A DNA stretch of 64,000 bases from Meconema thalassinum (GCA_946902985.2 OX336389.2:340602444-340666443), one strand, 5' to 3'. Counted from the stretch's first letter, positions 31,280-42,292 are shown. Notes: generated by a model from the letters alone, not told the origin. A program made the numbers and translations.

Positions 31280-31798
31280 TAGAGCCATCCGCGGATAAAC
31301 AAAGCGTTATCCGCATCCGTCCCGCATCCGCACGACTGCTATCCGCATCCGCCCCGCAACCGCACGTTTGTTATTCGAATCTACTGGCATTACTATAATA
31401 TTTTTAATTAGATAAAGCATAACGCATTAAAGCAACACATTTACACATTTGAGAAGAAAGTCGTTCCTTTAGGCTTTGTATGTCAAGTTCTATGTTTGAA
31501 ATGAATGTTTCACAGCCAGAATTGCAACCCTTTTCAGTTCGGAGTGTTAATTATGCTTAATGACTTAATTTGAATGATATTAGCTTAAGTAATCATCTTA
31601 CATTTCTCATGAAAATAACATAACGGAAAAAAATATGTCATTTCATAGACACCCGGGTCCTAGTAATGAAATTCAACAAGTTCGGATCGTATTCTAAAAG
31701 CTATCCGCAAATTTACTCGAAACATTATCCGCACAGCCATGCAAACTATATATGTGTGGAGAAAATGTTGCGGATATCCGCATCCGCGTAGGGCTTTA
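31280..31798. mobile_element. hAT-type MITE, 519 bp, rich in ATCCGC repeats
   Basis: Ends TAGAGCC and GGGCTTTA are flanked by an 8-bp duplication with one mismatch (CTCACGGG at 31272-31279, CTCATGGG at 31799-31806). The motif ATCCGC or its complement occurs many times near both ends (for example TATCCGCATCCG near 31351 and CGGATATCCGCATCCGCG near 31771). There is no coding capacity. Short TIRs, 8-bp duplications and subterminal repeats together indicate a hAT MITE. Confidence 0.82.
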
Positions 31799-31806
31799 CT
31801 CATGGG

Positions 31807-34264
31807 CGCCCGGCCCGGCCTGGAATCCCGAGAATATTTCGACTGTTCATTGTCACACCAGTTTATATCATACATTGAGGATACTGATAGTTAACTGATT
31901 TTGATGTAGGGATAATTCCACAGTTTTAATTAACTAAGTAATTTGTGATTATTTGAAAATATCTCCAGTTATTTACAAAATCGACGAACTGGATTAACAT
32001 TACTATTTTAATGAACTGCTCGATTTTTATTTTACTTGTTCTTAAGAAATGAACATTATGACGATGATTCACAAAAGAAAGTAAAAAACTCCCATTCATG
32101 CCATGAAGATATGTACCCGACGGTTTTAGAGCAGTCAAATAATGAATAACACGAAGCAAGTAAGAAATGAAACTAAATTGCGGGGCGGAGGTACGTATCA
32201 TCATCAGCTAGTGACAGGTAGGTAAAGAAATGAAAAATACAACTTGCCTCCCTCCCCCCGGAAAGAAATCCTGCGGGTGCCCATGCTTGTATAGCAATGT
32301 ATAGAATTGGGCAACTGAATATATTAAGGAACACTTAATTGTAGAAAAATACTCATCTGTTCGCAAATATTTCATGTTTTTACTCAATACGGGAAACTGC
32401 CAAATTTCTTTCAAATTTAGAATTAGATAAGTTTTTATGTTGTGTCAAAATATTTGGTATTTTATGTATTTGTCATGGAGGAAAGAAAGAGAGAATTTGC
32501 CCAGAGCTCGTGCCAGTGAAGCAAAGCGCTGAGTCCAAAGTGGGCGTAACCTAGTGTTCTGTGACTTGTATGCGGTAGAGCATTGTGCATAGTTATTTCG
32601 GAGTTTTTTTTTTCTTCCTAATAATGGTGTGTAGTGCCTATGGTGGTACGAATTGACAGAACAGAACAGACCAGGAAGCATAAAAATATAGTAGGCCTAT
32701 TATTTACCATACTTGAAAGTTACAATATAAATTGAAGTTGAACCGTTGTAAGTTGTATCCATGCAATTCTGTTGCAGGTTGAGTTTATTAATGTTATATT
32801 ATATCTCAGGACAGGAAATCATGGAGTGCTGCATCAAACCAGTCGAAAGACTGAAGACTCAAACAACAAAACATTATATTGCACTAGCCAGCGCAGCGAA
32901 GGCATCTCCTTCCGGTTCTTTCCTCTATGGTATTTGTCTATGATTAGTATATTCATCACACTCCATCCTTCTTATAAAATCGAAAATCAAAATTTTAAAC
33001 CAAAAAAAGAACAAATGAAATACCCATTAAAAATTGGCGTACGATTGTAGTCCACGCGACTACTGACGTTGCATTTCGAGCCGACCGTCCTAACCAAAAC
33101 TTCCAGTCCTCCGGAAACGTCGCTCATTTTCCAGCACATTGACCTTGTACAGTTTTGACTTACATTACGCTTCATCAAGGTAATAAATGCAGTAACTTAT
33201 GTCCCTGATTCACCGATCTCGTACATTACGGTACCGGTACCCTGAAAAATACAGTTCTCGCCGCTATGATGTCACTCCTTTCCATGAGTAGCTTTTTCTC
33301 GTCATGAGTTTCCTCATATTTTTAGTGCTACGCTTATCTTATACTGTACTGTAGGTTCATAATTAGTTAAAATATAAGAAACTACCAGAGTATTAGTGTA
33401 GGACAATACTGTGAAAACACAATAGATATGATTTTTATACAGGGTACTTTTTCGGTCTAGCGACATAGCAGCGCAGCGGCAAAATGCATGCGTAGCCGGG
33501 TTACTCATTGCGAGAGATATAGCGCTGCTATGTTGCTACATGGACAGGGGTAGATGACCACGCAGTTCCGCCCCTTAAAAACAACAATAACGAACTTGCT
33601 AGATGGATAAAAAAGAAGGACCCTGTACTTTTAATTAATAAGTGTATGATAAAAATGTTTCACAATTAATTATACTTAAACTCGTTGAATTAATAACACT
33701 GAATACAGAAGATTAACCTACTAACAGTTCGTTTAAAAACGAAAGTAAACACAGTAGAATCATATTCAATGAACACAATACATCAGCTGTAAGTCTTGTT
33801 CTCAGCGCTAAAAATAACTCGTCACTCTGCCTTACCGACCCATTACGCCTGCGCTCTTGCGGCTAAGTAGCGAACTTCTACGGCAGCGGCATTACGACTG
33901 AAAGTGTAGGGCATTAAAAACTGCTTGTTTTATAGAAACACGCAGGAGAAAAGCAAGATTCATCTCTATAGAAGCATTCTTAAACAAATACCCTTTACAA
34001 CCATGTAACTTTTCATCACTTTTGACAGTCACATTGATTTTTAATTTCTGAAGTAAAATCGGTGAAAAAAAGGCCTTGCCTTATGGGAAAACTGCTTCTC
34101 AGTTTCAATGATACAAAATGTTATTATCAATGAAATCTCATTTGAGAAGTTTAATACGTGCTATTGAAGGTATTTACGTGATTTGAAAGTGAAGTTTTGT
34201 TTAATTTCGGCCATTGACCTATTTAAAACGTAGATTTTAACTCTCTCTCAATGCTATAAGCAGA
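31807..34264. other. Mostly unassigned DNA
   Basis: No gene is supported in these 2.4 kb. A possible transposon end with a C-rich stretch lies at about 32240-32285 (CCTCCCTCCCCCCGG, then CTGCGGGTGCCCATG). A possible dispersed repeat lies near 32810-32870 (GTCGAAAGACTGAAGACTCA). The rest is AT-rich with no clear structure. Confidence 0.45.
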
Positions 34265-34500
34265 GCCTGCCACGAGCGGCCGGCTGGCTGACTTTAGCGC
34301 CCTCTTAAGGGGGACCTGGAAGGTTCGGAGGTCCTCAGTGTGTCCGGGATATCCACACTCCACTCAGGCAAATGGTAGGAGGCTAACTACTTTCAAATCC
34401 CAGGACGGGAACCCACCCCAAATCCTAGACGTCAATGATATCAGATACACACACTACTACAGTCACTACAAAAACACAAGTTATCAGACACATGAATAAA
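34265..34500 (+). mobile_element. SINE family 1-like fragment
   Basis: The fragment has TCCACTCAGGCAAATGGTAG, TATCAGATACACACACTACT and CACAAGTTATCAGACACATG, corresponding to the middle and tail of family 1. The head is missing or unrecognisable. Confidence 0.55.
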
Positions 34501-34529
34501 TCAAAAACACACTACACGTAGTAAAATAA

Positions 34530-34945
34530 AGGCTAATTCATTTAGGGACTTCGTCATCTTGGTCATCAGCATCGAGTAGTCGGGGGTGTGTTGAAGTTGC
34601 CTGATAACCTGTGTTTACGTGGTAACTGTTGTAGTGTGTGCAATTGTACCTCGGTAGACATGGGGTTCGATCCCCACCGTCGGCCATCCTTGAAATGGTT
34701 TTCCATGGTTTCCCCATTTTCAATTCCAAGCAAATGCTGGGACGGTATCTTCTGATAGGCCACGACCACTTCCTCCTTCATCCTTGCCCAGTTTCATTCA
34801 TTTCATCTCTCATTAACTCCTCTCACGAGGTTGGCATCAGGAAGGGCATTTGGTCGTAAAAGCCACCCGCCACATAGCCTTTCATCGCATCTCATCCGTG
34901 ACCCCGTTGGAAACGGGAATAATAAGGAGTAGACATACATACACA
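34530..34945 (+). mobile_element. SINE related to family 1 with distinct 3' end
   Basis: GGTTCGATCCCCACC (B-box), GAAATGGTTTTCCATGGTTT, GGCCACGACCACTTCC and the 3' end AAACGGGAATAATAAGGAGT support the call. The upstream part (34540-34630) is a reversed tail-like segment of family 1 (CATCTTGGTCATCAGC, then CTGATAACCTGTGTTTACG). A Tc1 element starts immediately after it at 34948. Confidence 0.65.
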
Positions 34946-34947
34946 TA

Positions 34948-35744
34948 CACTGACTTAGCAAATGTCATGGGATAGTCACCTAATAGCATGTGGGGCCTCC
35001 GGCAGCTCTATATATCGCAGAACATACAAAGTCTCTTCCAGAACAACTAGGGGGCCCATTCCATACCAGGAACATGCACCCCAGACCAAACAGAGACACC
35101 ACTTCCCTGGACCACACCTTCGAGGCAGGCGGGATCCATCGGTTCATGTGGTCTGCGCTACACACGGTGTCTCCCATCGGCATGTTGCAATTGAAATCGT
35201 GATTCGTCCAACCATAACACGTTACGTCATTGTTCCAGTGTCCATCCTGGTGATTGGCGACAAATGTGCGCCGTTGTGTCCGATGACATTGGGTTAACAG
35301 TGGCACCCGTGCGCGGCGCCGGCTCCCATACCCCATGAAACCCATGTACCTATGGATAGTCCACTGGGAGACGTGTCTAGGACAATCTGTGTTGAATTGA
35401 GCCGTGATTTGTTGCACTGTTGCCCTTCTGTCACTATTGACAATCCGTCTCAAATGTCGCTGGTCACGGTTATCAAGGGTGGCTGGACGGCTGGTGACAC
35501 CAACATTTAACCATTCACGATACACCCTGGACATGGTTCACCGAGTGAAGCCGAATTCCCGTACCACTGCCGAAATCGCACTTTCTATCCGTAAGGCACC
35601 GACCCCCATACCCCGTTCGAACAGTGTCAGCTCACGACGACGTTGCATTTTACACCTGTCACGAGCACAAGGTCTGCCGCTGGCACAGGGGGCGTGTGGT
35701 GCGCATCAGTACGCCACTATCCCCTAACATTTGCTCAGTCAGTG
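34948..35744 (-). mobile_element. Tc1-like transposon, truncated internally, 797 bp
   Basis: The left end CACTGACTTAGCAAATGTCA and the reverse complement of the right end, CACTGACTGAGCAAATGTTA, form imperfect inverted repeats of about 30 bp. A TA precedes the left end; at the right the target dinucleotide appears altered. It encodes a decayed transposase on the minus strand. Full Tc1 elements of this kind are longer, so about half of the coding region is missing. Confidence 0.8.
34980..35648 (-). pseudogene. Tc1-like transposase, N-terminal half, broken
   Basis: The frame begins MQRRRELTLFERGMGVG at 35648. An in-frame TGA follows near 35540, then SRVYREWLNVGVTS and LDNRDQRHLRRIVNSDRRAT, the bipartite helix-turn-helix of Tc1 transposases with TVQQITAQFN and VSQWTIHRYM. 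In the following part the frame changes twice, and the catalytic words (WSDES-like, then WRQPHE-like) appear only in shifted frames. The third catalytic region is absent. Family assignment is firm; the gene is dead. Confidence 0.78.
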
Positions 35745-36352
35745 TGCATACAACGCCTGGAGAGAGTGTGCAAAGAAACATATTCAGAATTCCGTTGTCT
35801 GCGCTGGGATTCGAATCTGCGATCTTCGGACTTCCAGATACTCAGTGCATTAATGAGTACAACTACTTGGTGTATTGCTACAAGTGAGCATTACATAGGC
35901 TATCTTAATTGACAATTATTCTTCGATTGTTATAGTGTATAAGTACAAGAATAAAGTTGCCTATTTCAACTGAAGACTCCACGGGAAAAACGGGGTAAGT
36001 CACATTCTGTAGATTTTTCAGAAGTGCGAATTTAAGCTTTCAACACTAAAAATAAATACTTAAAACACCTCAATTGAGTGTAAGCAATCTAGTCCTTTTG
36101 CCAAATTTATTTCTTATAAAGGAAGTACCCTACATGTAAAACAAATAACAACTAAAGTTAAATTATGAAAAAAGTGAGAGGATAATGGACGATCTTTCAG
36201 TTTCCACTAAAACCAAAAACCTCTATCTCTGTGACATTCCGCATTATTTGAAATTCATTTCAACTGCTCCGTAGTGACGATAGCCGGCCACCAGAATGCG
36301 TCATAAACTAATTTCCGAATAGATGGACATACTCCTTCTTTCCGTGGAGTCT
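35745..36352. other. Spacer with a reversed tRNA-like segment
   Basis: At about 35800-35870 a reversed B-box-like GGGATTCGAATCTGCGATCT suggests another SINE head on the minus strand. The remainder has no identifiable feature. Confidence 0.45.
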
Positions 36353-36360
36353 CTAATTAT

Positions 36361-37167
36361 ATAGAGACGAGAATTATAGGCACTAAAACAGTTAAAATAG
36401 GCAGGCATATAGGCTCTAAAAATAGCCAAAATAGGCATATAAATAGGCACTAACGTGTAAAATAGGCAACAAAATAGGCATGTAAAAATTTCTTATAATT
36501 TAATAACATATTTAATTATCATAAAAGGAATTAACACCACTCAACTTTTCAATGTTTCCTGGTAATAAGTTTGTTCTCCTGTCATGAGGAATGTTTTTAT
36601 ATTGAGAGAAAGATCTCGCAACATCACATGAAGTGATTGGGCAAAACGAAGCCACTGCATCTGGTTTTAGGTCAATTTCTTCTGAATCTGGAGTGAAGAT
36701 AAAGCGTACGCCTACACAGTTCGCATCGAGAGGGAGGTAGGGGATACGGGCTGTGCAACATAATTCGACGTTGATTGGTTCTCGCATGTGTCTTGCGAGG
36801 TTGCAGGGGTTGAAGACTTCGAGGTGAAATGGTTCCTTGTTTCTTCCTATGGAAATTTCCCAAGCGCTATTTCTGGTTGACTTCCGAGAATTCCCATTCT
36901 TGTTCGTGGGGTATACACATATTGAGAAATGAGAATATAATTCTGCCGAACACATCAGCTGCAATATAATCCCCTTTAAAATACAGTCAAAAGGCTTCGA
37001 ATAGGCAATTATACTCCAAATGGGCACAAACCATTGAAATAGGCATTTTAGGCACAATAAAACCAACGAAATCTAGCCTAAAAGAACCTAAAACGGATTT
37101 ATATCTCGAAAGCCTACTTTTCTAAACACAGGAATAAAATAGGCAAATAGGCAAATTCCCGTCTCTA
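36361..37167 (-). mobile_element. hAT-like transposon, copy B, deletion derivative of copy A
   Basis: The element is flanked by the 8-bp duplication CTAATTAT (36353-36360 and 37168-37175). The first base may be an extra A before the TAGAGACGAGAATT end. It shares both ends, the ATAGGCA subterminal repeats and parts of the coding strand with copy A (6662-9138). The sequence corresponding to about 6985-8652 of copy A is missing, with the join near 36676. The nested 754-bp element of copy A lies within the missing part. Confidence 0.9.
36512..37066 (-). pseudogene. Fused remnant frame in hAT copy B
   Basis: This 184-codon frame joins the unrecognised segment shared with copy A (LARHMREPINVELCC, IPYLPLDANC) directly to the hAT dimerisation motif FCPITSCDVARSFSQYK. 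The join is created by the internal deletion, so the open frame is probably accidental. No BED finger or catalytic core is present. Confidence 0.55.
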
Positions 37168-37204
37168 CTAATTATGAATAAAACATTTTCCAGTATCGTA
37201 CTTT

Positions 37205-37315
37205 TTTGTCACTAATCTGTGTTTCCCTTATTATTCCCGTTTCAACGGGAGCAGGGATGAGCTATGGCGATTTTGGTAGTTATACGGTCAAATGCCCTTA
37301 CCGACGCCACAGTAA
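37205..37315 (-). mobile_element. SINE 3'-end fragment, reverse orientation
   Basis: The reverse complement reads GGCGTCGGTAAGGGCATTTG and then a piece of the CGTTGAAACGGGAATAATAA end, matching the 3' end at 34850-34925. Confidence 0.6.
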
Positions 37316-37336
37316 GTTTCAGACCCTACCTTAGAC

Positions 37337-37945
37337 CAGAGGTACGCAAAGTGGGGGGCACAGAGAGTGATAAAGGGGGGCGCCGGCTATGATTGAAATA
37401 TTTATATTTCATATTCTGTAATAAATATTGCTATCCTCATATCCATGAACCTATTATAGGCAGGAAGCTTCCAAGACCATTTAAGACCAATAAACTCGTA
37501 CCTTTACTGTCTTATTACACAAGAACTGACCAGTAGATCCTGCCAACAGGAATTCCAAAGAAAAGGTGCAGAGTAACATTTTCCACACAGCACCCTTTCA
37601 CCCGCAACACCCAACCAACCACTAATGACAATGTGACCACCACTTCCCTACAAGAATAGATTCTTCTATTTCTGTCATTGTCCACTCGAATCCAGCCAGG
37701 TCTTTGCAGTCAGTTCAAAGTCAGTCAGTGATCAGGGGATTTCTAGTGCGTATTCGATGGAAGTGGTTAGCCCGATTTACAATAAACTGATATAAGTAAC
37801 GCCATTACCCATGGATAAGTGGCTTATTAGCAGTGGTAAAAAGAAACCCCATGAAAGTGGCAGTGCTTCCTTCCTTCGGAAATATTCAGTCCTAATAAAG
37901 AACAATGGGGGTGGGTGGACGACAGAAAAAGTTTGAGAACCCCTG
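37337..37945 (+). mobile_element. hAT/Charlie-like element, 609 bp, internally deleted
   Basis: The left end CAGAGGTACGCAAAGTGGGG and the reverse complement of the right end, CAGGGGTTCTCAAACTTTTT, are imperfect inverted repeats of the Charlie type. The flanking 8 bp (CCTTAGAC and CATTACAG) match at five positions, as expected for an old duplication. A start-like frame MDKWLISSGKKKPHESG at 37809 resembles the N-terminus of ZBED/SCAND3-like transposases. Nothing of the catalytic core remains. Confidence 0.65.
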
Positions 37946-38539
37946 CATTACAGTAGATTACATATGGTGTTGATTAATTTTAAGGGCTTTGCGACATCGT
38001 GGTCAAGTACTTGGGTTTGTGTGTGTAAAAACTGTCTGTTAAACTGTGTTATTGTGACGGTAGTATTATAAGTGTGTGTATTTAAGTTCACCCCTATCCA
38101 TAGTATGTTCGTATTAACCGTGGCCTAAATTACTGTAATGTTATGTTCCTTTCTTACTGCCAGTCCGCCTTGTGGCGCAGTTGCTAGCATTCTCGGTTGT
38201 TACCAGTGGCGTACTACGGGGGAGTGATCAGGGGGACCCATCCCCCCTAGAGCCTTAAAAATACGTAATTCGATGAAATGTTCATTTTGAATGAAACCAA
38301 TCTTCGGATTGATTTCAAACGACTGGATTATGTAAGTTTATACTAACTGATTCGAGACCATTTCTGTTTACTCGTGAAAAACGTTTAGTGTTACCTAAAC
38401 TTAGCACTTGCTTAAGTAAAACTGTTCATTGTTGAGCTATTGCACGCTGATAGGTACAAATAAAACTTATGAAATGCTATCGAGATCAAACATGAAAACG
38501 TGTAGTTTTGCTTTCATTGATTATATCTCATTTTTCCCA

Positions 38540-38880
38540 AGCCTCATATCCCTCATAAAGCAAAAACAAAAAATCGAGAACGAATGAAAACAAACAGAAA
38601 ACTAAAATCACAAAGTAAAGATCAAAAATTCAAAAATAAAACCAAAGCAGAAAACAACAAATACGAAACCATAAACAAAACCACAAAGCAAAACCAAAGC
38701 AGAAAACAACAAATACGAACCCGTAGACACAACCACAAAGCAAAAACTAAAAAAGGCAAAATTTTAAAAAAACAATAACAAAAAATGTAAACAAAAGCGA
38801 ATACAAACACAACAAAAAAGACAGAAAACCCATACTTAACAACCTAACACGAAACAAAAAAAACAGAAAACATTTGAAAA
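38540..38880. repeat. A-rich low-complexity tract
   Basis: The tract consists of degenerate repeats of words such as AACAACAAATACGAA and CACAAAGCAAAA. It has no coding meaning; Lys/Asn-rich and Phe/Leu-rich frames on its two strands follow from base composition. Confidence 0.75.
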
Positions 38881-38994
38881 AAATATATCTGTCGTATAAG
38901 GGAGTTAGATATTGTTGTTTTAAGGGACGGAACAGTGAGATCATCTGCCCATGACATTACGATGGCAGTGATCTGCCCCTATACTATAAAAATA

Positions 38995-39780
38995 TTATAT
39001 ATGAATTGCAGCCAATGGCCATAGCAGGGTATTTCAATTGAACGACCGCGGGATCCCAGCAAATTCAATTTAAAGTAGTTCCAACTTTGGCTACCAGATG
39101 CCACTGTCACTGACACCTAGCGGCGAACTTTGGAACTTGATAGAGCTTTTCTAACCAACCAAATAAAACCTAAAAATTTGGCTACACACTACCAATTGTA
39201 GTGGTAGATTCTTTTACAGGCCGGACATTTGTTTTAGACGAGTGAAAAATCTTAATGGAAGCCTGGAGGCGAGTTACTACAGTACCTGTGTTATCAGCTG
39301 CCCCAAGCGGTCCGATGATAGACAAAGCTGTCTCACACTACTGCTGATGTACAGTCACTGGCCAATATAATGGCATTCTGTTCGTAACTACGTACCGTGT
39401 ACTTCCGAGTTACACAATACTTCGACGTGGACTGCACTGTCAGCGAGGCGGTGACACCACGTGCTCAAGTTTGAAATTCCATTACATCAGATCGGTGGTG
39501 ACAAGTGTGAAGCGATAGGGTGAGAGAGTGACTTGTGTGCAGGCTCACCAGCAGGCTTCAAGGTCAAGGGCAATCGTCTAAAACAAAACGTCCGGCTTGT
39601 AAATGCCATAAATCTATGAACATGGGCCCACTGGCTTTACTTCCCCTCCGAAGGAAGGCATACTGAAGGATTTTAACGCTCATAAAAATCGACGACTTCC
39701 ACCGGTTTTGAACCCGCGATCTTGGGCAAAGCAGTTCAGCATGCTACCGACTACGCCACCGAAGCCGGGGCTGTAAAGAA
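38995..39780 (-). mobile_element. SINE family 2, reverse orientation, interrupted
   Basis: The head lies at 39780-39590 on the minus strand (GCTTCGGTGGCGTAGTCGGT, CAAGATCGCGGGTTCAAAAC, CCTTCCTTCGGAGGGGAAGT). The downstream part lies at 39170-38995 (TTCCAAAGTTCGCCGCTAGG, GGTAGCCAAAGTTGGAACTA). Between them is a segment with 40-bp inverted arms (39210-39250 and 39560-39600, core GTTTTAGACGA), apparently a small foldback insertion. Confidence 0.65.
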
Positions 39781-40189
39781 ATATAGACCTAGTCAAACGC
39801 TCTTCATAGCTTATTAGTTCAGATTTGACTCCGCTCATCTCCCTCCAGAAGCAAATCCTAGTTACGCCACTGGTTGTCACCCCTGGGGTTCGGGTTCGAT
39901 TCCCAACTCTGCCAAGGTCTGAAACAGGGGACACTCAGCCTCGGGAGGCAAAACTAAGAAGGGTAGGGTCGATTTCTACCTGAACCATTCTGTAAGTGGT
40001 TTCATACGGTACTTCTATTGGTATGGTCCCCAACTTAAGACCACAACCGCCTCCTTATCAATCCTGACCTGAAATACAAATACACACGCTCTGTTACAGA
40101 CAAGACAGGTTGCCAGACAAATTCACACACAAACAAGTACACGGGGATGAATGAGCACGATGTCCAAGCCCCTCGAATGAAACAACTCT

Positions 40190-40535
40190 TACTGTCCGCC
40201 TCGTGGTGTAATGGCTGCCGTTGTAGGTTACCATCCTTGAGGCCCGGGTCCCATTTCTGCCCCTGCCAAGGATTCAATCCTAGTCTGAAGCTGGAACGGG
40301 ATCCATTGGAACTTAAGCCGTTCTGGAAGTGGTTTTCCGTCGTTTCCAACTTCTACTCCAGGCAGATGCCGGGATGGTTCCTAACTTAAGGCCACGGTCA
40401 CATCGTTATCAATCCTGGCCTCGATTTTAAATACACTATTACAGACACCACAATAACATAGGGTATCAGACAAGAATTCACACACACGCCCAAGTACACG
40501 GGGAATATGGTAGTGTAATATGAACAGCCTATGTT
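40190..40535 (+). mobile_element. SINE family 1, near complete
   Basis: The head GTCCGCCTCGTGGTGTAATG, the body AGCTGGAACGGGATCCATTG, TTTTCCGTCGTTTCCAACTT and GGCAGATGCCGGGATGGTTC, and the tail GTATCAGACAAGAATTCACA and CCCAAGTACACGGGG are present. The B-box is degraded. Confidence 0.72.
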
Positions 40536-40854
40536 GACATTTCGGGGACGTGTCCATGTTGATGGCAATGTTACCTCTCCCATCAACACATTTACAGCCT
40601 GAAGATCACGTGTATTGCCAAATTATATATCAAGATGCATACACGTGAAAGATGAAGACAGGTGAATTTTTCTGTCCAGCATGTTCATAACTTTTATGTG
40701 CTACAACTTTCCGGAATTGTATAATCATGGCAGAACTCTAGTTAAGTTCTTCTTCCTCGAACACTTCCTTGAAGCTTACGTCATTGATTGAGAAGTTCTA
40801 TGAAGCTCGACTCTTGGAACTCATTGAATGGGATGTTTTTGTTGTTCCTTCAAA

Positions 40855-40985
40855 TGAAAGACTTGGACATCATGGTCATCAGCCCTGTGCATTTGGAAGA
40901 GTGTGGAATCTATCTAATGACATGTGTTATTGTGGTGTCTGTATTAAACCGTATACTTGTAATTGGGGCCAAAATAGGAAGTAGA
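40855..40985 (-). mobile_element. SINE family 1 tail, reverse orientation
   Basis: The segment CATCATGGTCATCAGCC, GTGGAATCTATCTAATGACA and TGTGTTATTGTGGTGTCTGT is the reversed 3' tail of family 1. The body is absent. Confidence 0.55.
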
Positions 40986-41204
40986 CAGCCGTAGACAGGC
41001 ATCATCTCTCCATTCACCTGGAGTTGGAGATCCATTTCTTGGTCGGCAAAAGATGGGATTCTAAGTGTATTCCTTGTGCACAGTACCTGCAATGAGAAGC
41101 CATGGATGGCTCAATCCACCTCCCCCCCTACCTACTCAATAATGGTTAATGCTGTATGAGAAATAAGTCAGATAGTGTTGGGTAATCCCAGATTGATATT
41201 TAAA

Positions 41205-41492
41205 AACCCCTGGCATTACAGCCCATGAAGGACCTGGGCATACCAAGCGACCGCTGCCCAGCCATTTGGCCTGTAGATATTGGGGTGACGCGTGGTCAGC
41301 GAATCGGGTCCCCTCGGCCATTAATCTTGGTTTTCGTGACCGGGCCGCTGCATCACTGTCAGACAGCTACTCAATTGTCCTCACGAGGCAGAGTGCACCC
41401 CGTTCCAGCCCTCACGTCAGTTTCTAAAAACCCTGACGAAGCCGGTAATCGAACCCTGGGCCTCCGGGTGACAGGCGGCCAGATTGACATTT
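41205..41492 (-). mobile_element. tRNA-headed SINE, reverse orientation
   Basis: The minus strand shows a B-box region GGTTCGATTACCGGC with family-like GGAACGGGGTGCACTCTGCC and CGTGAGGACAATTGAG. The outer part (41215-41330) is not like family 1 and may be its own 3' body. Confidence 0.55.
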
Positions 41493-41506
41493 CGCAAGAA
41501 AGAAAT

Positions 41507-41616
41507 GAAAATCCACAGCCTGCTTCCAGTCCCCGACCGGGTCAGGAATGGAATGAATGAAGCCCCAATCTTGCGGCGAGGATATGAACTGTGCCGGCTG
41601 CCGAGGCCTGACGCCC
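41507..41616 (-). mobile_element. 5'-truncated SINE family 4 with 14-bp direct repeats
   Basis: This 110-bp reversed piece matches the 3' third of the SINE at 29600-29934 (CCTGACCCGGTCGGGGACTG on the minus strand). It is flanked by CGCAAGAAAGAAAT at 41493-41506 and 41617-41630, consistent with target-primed reverse transcription, although part of this word may belong to the natural SINE 3' end. Confidence 0.65.
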
Positions 41617-41639
41617 CGCAAGAAAGAAATAAGCCAGTT

Positions 41640-41945
41640 TAAGGTAGATACCTGGGTGTGTGTGGATTCTGTCTGATAACCTGTGTCATTGTGATGTTTA
41701 TAGTAGACTAGTGTGCTTATTTGTAATTAAGGGTAGGATTTGGAATGAAGTGACCGTGGTGTTAAGTTAGGCACCATCCCAGTGTTCACTTGGCGTAGAA
41801 GTGGGGAATCCACGGAAAGCCACTTCTAGGATGGCTGAGGTACGAGGCTGAGAGTACCCCATTCCAGCCCTCAGACCAGAATATCATTTCTTGGCAGAGC
41901 CAGGAATCGAACCCAGCAACTTTGTATCCGGAGTGTCAATACGTA
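41640..41945 (-). mobile_element. SINE family 1, reverse orientation
   Basis: The minus strand carries GGGTTCGATTCCTGGCTCTG (B-box), CTGGAATGGGGTACTCTCAG, GAAGTGGCTTTCCGTGGATT, ACTGGGATGGTGCC and the tail region with CACAATGACACAGGTTATCA. The head is degraded. Confidence 0.7.
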
Positions 41946-42292
41946 TCTGAAGGCAGCAGTTCCCAGCGCAGTTCAGAATATGCCTCTATCTTTCTGAAAA
42001 GGAGAGAGAAGGGCTTTCGGCTTTAAAGTTAGTTCTGAGCCACCAGAGCCAGAATTGACTTGCGGTAGGGTGGCCAGTTCCATTCCGCACCTCCTTCCCT
42101 TCTCCAGCCAACAGCACGTGTTCTCCCAGAGCCAGGCACCTATCTAAGTTCTTACCATGCCCTCTGTTGCTTAACTTCGGAGATCTCACGGGATCCAGTC
42201 CCAGTATTTTCAACTGGCCAAACCATTGGGCTTTCCATAAAGGAAGATATAATTATGAGAACTACGAGATGAATAATCATGATTGCTGTATT
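41946..42292. other. Unassigned spacer
   Basis: There is no recognisable gene or repeat. A 75-codon minus-strand frame (41986-42213) is unrecognised. Confidence 0.4.

Larger units (their letters stand above)
38204..39872. mobile_element. hAT-like nonautonomous element, 1669 bp
   Basis: Perfect 10-bp inverted ends CAGTGGCGTA / TACGCCACTG are flanked by the 8-bp repeat GTTGTTAC (38196-38203) and GTTGTCAC (39873-39880), which differ at one base. Inside are an A-rich low-complexity stretch (38540-38880) and a reversed SINE family 2 (38995-39780). No transposase is recognised. The 64-codon Lys/Asn-rich frame at 38584-38778 is a by-product of the A-rich tract. Confidence 0.8.
38160..40165 (+). mobile_element. 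SINE family 1 split by a transposon
   Basis: The 5' part (38160-38203) has the head up to CTCGGTTGTTAC. The 3' part (39873-40165) resumes with GTTGTCACCCCTGGGGTTCG, the B-box GGGTTCGATTCCC, the body and the tail (CAGACAAATTCACACACAAA, then ATGAGCACGATGTCC). The interruption is the hAT-like element at 38204-39872, whose target duplication lies in the SINE head. The SINE is therefore older than that element. Confidence 0.8.

Noticed and set aside
38584..38944. Lys/Asn-rich frame on the + strand and Phe/Leu-rich frames on the - strand
   Set aside because: Base-composition artefacts of an A-rich low-complexity tract.
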